Assembly: GCA_013002375.1 (NCBI GenBank)
Contig: JABDJW010000068.1
Location: 1-5,196, forward strand
From: Acidimicrobiales bacterium
GTDB taxonomy: Bacteria; Actinomycetota; Acidimicrobiia; Acidimicrobiales; SHLQ01
Reading direction: 5' to 3'
Length of the DNA stretch: 5,196 nt
Below are positions 3,680-5,196 of this stretch, in pieces. Positions within the stretch are counted from its first letter, which is position 1. Each line of letters begins with the position of its first letter. The translations under genes were made by a program, and so were the position numbers. Under the pieces are notes generated by a model. It searched no databases. It saw only the letters and a list, made by a program, of their open reading frames with translations, and was not told the DNA's origin.

Positions 3680-5196
3680 TCAGGCTCGCCAGCGCCGCAT
3701 CAGGCTGTGGCGGCGGGTGTAGGCCGCGTAGAGGAAGAAAGCCAACAGCGCCGCCGGAGACACGTCGTTGGCGATTCGGACCAGCTCGCCCGGGCCGTAG
3801 GTCAAGGTCAGCGTCGCCGAGCCCTGGCCCTGGATACGCCACCCATTGGCATAGCCGTCGACCATCAGGTGTTCCGCCACCCAACTCGACGGCAGACCGT
3901 CGAGCCGCCAGCCGTCGGCGTAGCTCTCGGGCAACACCAAGACCAACTCGCCGTTCACGTCACGGAGCTGGACCTCATACGTACTGGCCGAAGTCGCCTC
4001 GGCGGCGACGATCGGCCCGCTCATCAAGCCGGGCACGCCACCGGCTTGGATCGTGGTCTCCGCCACGTCATGAGCCGGTTCAAGCGCGAGGCCCAGTCCG
4101 AGCGCCGGAGTGACGGTGACGTCGTAGTAGCGGATACGGGTGCCGGCCGCGCCGTCCCCGTCGGCGTAGAGAAAGAGCTCGACGCCGGAGGCCCGGGGGT
4201 CGATCGTGATCTCGGCGCGGTATCGGCCGCTGCCATCGACGAGCGGGGCGTGGGCACACGAGTTGACCTCGGTCTGCCAGAGGCAGAATCGGGCCGGCGC
4301 ACCGGTCAGCTGGTCGTAGCCGAACGCGATGACCACGCGCTCGCCGGCGGCAGCTCGCACCGGAGCCTGCACGCAGGCCGCGTGTTCACGAGCGGCCAAC
4401 TCGACGTCGACCCCCTGTACCTTCGGGTCGCCGACGAGCGCCTCGAGGCCGACCTCGGCCATCGACCGGTCATCGCTGCGGCTGCAGTCGCCGAGCTCGC
4501 CGAACTCGCCGAGCACCGACCGTTGTCGAGGGGTGACGGCCAACTCGTGGACGCCGGGGCCAAGTGGGAGTTCGGCCAGGCGATCGTTGGACGCGAAGGC
4601 GGTCGATCCCAGCGGTTCGAGGGTGCGGATCATCATGTCGCGGTAGGCCGCGGTCGTGATCGCGTCGGCACCGCCATCGGCGTACACGAACAGTTCGAGG
4701 CCCTCGACCCGATCCTCGGCATCGATCAGATAGGAGCGCTCGGCTACGCCACCGCTCTCGACGGTGTCGGTGACGACACACTCCCCTGCAGCGAGCGACC
4801 ATACACAGATGCGAGCCGGCTTCCCCGACAACGACTGCATGGTGAGCGACAGTTCGCCCACGCCGAGGTTTCGTCCGAGATCGAAGACGACGCACGCGCT
4901 GTCCGCCGCCGCGCTCAGCACCACGCCATCGCGGGCATCGACCAGGCCAAAGCCCAACTCGTCGTACGACTGCCCGGCCGAGTTCTCGCAGTTCGAGAGT
5001 GGGCCGTGCAACCACAGGCTGCGCGCCGCGGAAGCCGCCAGAGCGGTCAGGACCTGGCCCGGAGTCAGCGAGTACGCCATGCCGTCTTCAAAAGGCACGA
5101 CGACGCCATTGCTCAGCAAGGCATCGACCCGTTCGTCACCGATCTCGATCGCCAGTACCGAACTGGTGTCGACGAGGTGGCCGTCGACGGCCACCT
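3680..5196 (-). CDS. C-terminal part of a large envelope protein, possibly DUF3367/AftD-like arabinofuranosyltransferase (5' end outside window)
   Basis: The frame is open from the right edge to the TGA at 3680-3682, giving about 505 residues. The GTG at 5194 is probably internal, and residues are counted from it. The region is mostly beta-rich and extracytoplasmic, with a duplicated module at about 66-196 and 234-366 carrying four cysteines each. Next comes 'VLPESYADGWRL' (420-431) and 'HLMVDGYANGWRI' (442-454), then a single hydrophobic segment (about 478-492), and a basic tail, 'RRHSLMRRWRA', that should lie in the cytoplasm. The 'SYxxGW...DGYANGW' pattern followed by a terminal helix recalls the C-terminal region of DUF3367-type alpha-(1->3)-arabinofuranosyltransferases such as mycobacterial AftD, which also carry carbohydrate-binding modules. 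That assignment is from memory of family patterns; the catalytic N-terminal membrane part is missing. A YfhO-like or other polysaccharide-handling membrane protein is the main alternative. Confidence 0.8.
   Translation of the reverse strand, partial: VAVDGHLVDTSSVLAIEIGDERVDALLSNGVVVPFEDGMAYSLTPGQVLTALAASAARSLWLHGPLSNCENSAGQSYDELGFGLVDARDGVVLSAAADSACVVFDLGRNLGVGELSLTMQSLSGKPARICVWSLAAGECVVTDTVESGGVAERSYLIDAEDRVEGLELFVYADGGADAITTAAYRDMMIRTLEPLGSTAFASNDRLAELPLGPGVHELAVTPRQRSVLGEFGELGDCSRSDDRSMAEVGLEALVGDPKVQGVDVELAAREHAACVQAPVRAAAGERVVIAFGYDQLTGAPARFCLWQTEVNSCAHAPLVDGSGRYRAEITIDPRASGVELFLYADGDGAAGTRIRYYDVTVTPALGLGLALEPAHDVAETTIQAGGVPGLMSGPIVAAEATSASTYEVQLRDVNGELVLVLPESYADGWRLDGLPSSWVAEHLMVDGYANGWRIQGQGSATLTLTYGPGELVRIANDVSPAALLAFFLYAAYTRRHSLMRRWRA
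4097..4495 (-). repeat. Protein-level repeat B in the envelope protein (four cysteines)
   Basis: Residues about 234-366 form the second copy. Cysteines are at 237, 274, 304 and 313. The spacings, 37, 30 and 9, match 32, 29 and 9 in copy A. Matching blocks are 'LTGAPARFCLW' (296-306), 'GVELFLYADGD' (337-347) and 'YYDVTV' (356-361). The DNA of the two copies is well diverged, so the duplication is old. Confidence 0.7.
4607..4999 (-). repeat. Protein-level repeat A in the envelope protein (four cysteines)
   Basis: Residues about 66-196 of the fragment form the first copy of a duplicated module. Cysteines are at 69, 101, 130 and 139. The best-conserved parts are 'LSGKPARICVW' (122-132), a second cysteine nine residues after the first, and 'GLELFVYADGG' (165-175), followed by 'YRDMMI' (184-189). 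The pattern suggests a beta-sandwich with two disulfides, possibly a sugar-binding module; this is inference. Confidence 0.7.

Noticed and set aside
3693..3715. Six-base inverted repeat CGCCGC / GCGGCG with an 11-base loop just after the DUF429 gene, as a terminator
   Set aside because: It lies inside the coding end of the minus-strand gene, is short, and has no T-run. Such pairs are common in GC-rich coding DNA.

Overview
The window comes from a GC-rich bacterial chromosome, most likely an actinobacterium. Acidimicrobiia is my best guess, from overall character rather than any marker gene. The reasons are strong G/C preference at third codon positions, two promoters whose -10 box lies only 7-10 bases before a start codon (a leaderless arrangement common in actinobacteria), and the gene families present. 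No rRNA, tRNA, CRISPR array, prophage or intact insertion sequence is visible.

Layout from left to right: (1) the 3' end of an unrecognised gene with an acidic tail (+, ends 210). (2) An intergenic block of four short palindromes, GGGGTC-N-GACCCC, spaced 24-25 bases apart (219-306), able to fold as two consecutive hairpins. (3) A VanZ-family membrane protein (+, 369-845). (4) A 73-residue protein with two membrane segments (-, 867-1088). (5) A membrane-anchored glutaminyl-peptide cyclotransferase with a five-bladed propeller (+, 1201-2103). (6) A classical short-chain dehydrogenase/reductase (-, 2113-2874). (7) A DUF429 protein, a predicted RNase H-like nuclease (+, 2944-3669). (8) The C-terminal ~500 residues of a large envelope protein (-, 3680 to the right edge). 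This last fragment resembles the extracytoplasmic end of DUF3367/AftD-like arabinofuranosyltransferases and carries a duplicated four-cysteine domain.

After the first two genes, orientation alternates strictly, so apart from a possible gene 1-VanZ pair nothing here looks like an operon. The three convergent junctions are very tight (21, 9 and 10 bases) and lack obvious terminators. The two divergent gaps (1089-1200 and 2875-2943) must hold the promoters. The second gap is the richer one: overlapping -10 boxes on the two strands, a 17-base near-palindrome, and a 9-base match to the core of the repeat block.

The genes do not obviously form one pathway. Four of the seven encode membrane or exported proteins (VanZ-like, the small membrane protein, the cyclotransferase, the AftD-like protein), which gives the segment a loose cell-envelope flavour. 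I see no convincing new multi-gene system. The best leads are the palindrome array, the duplicated cysteine domain and the bidirectional promoter region.
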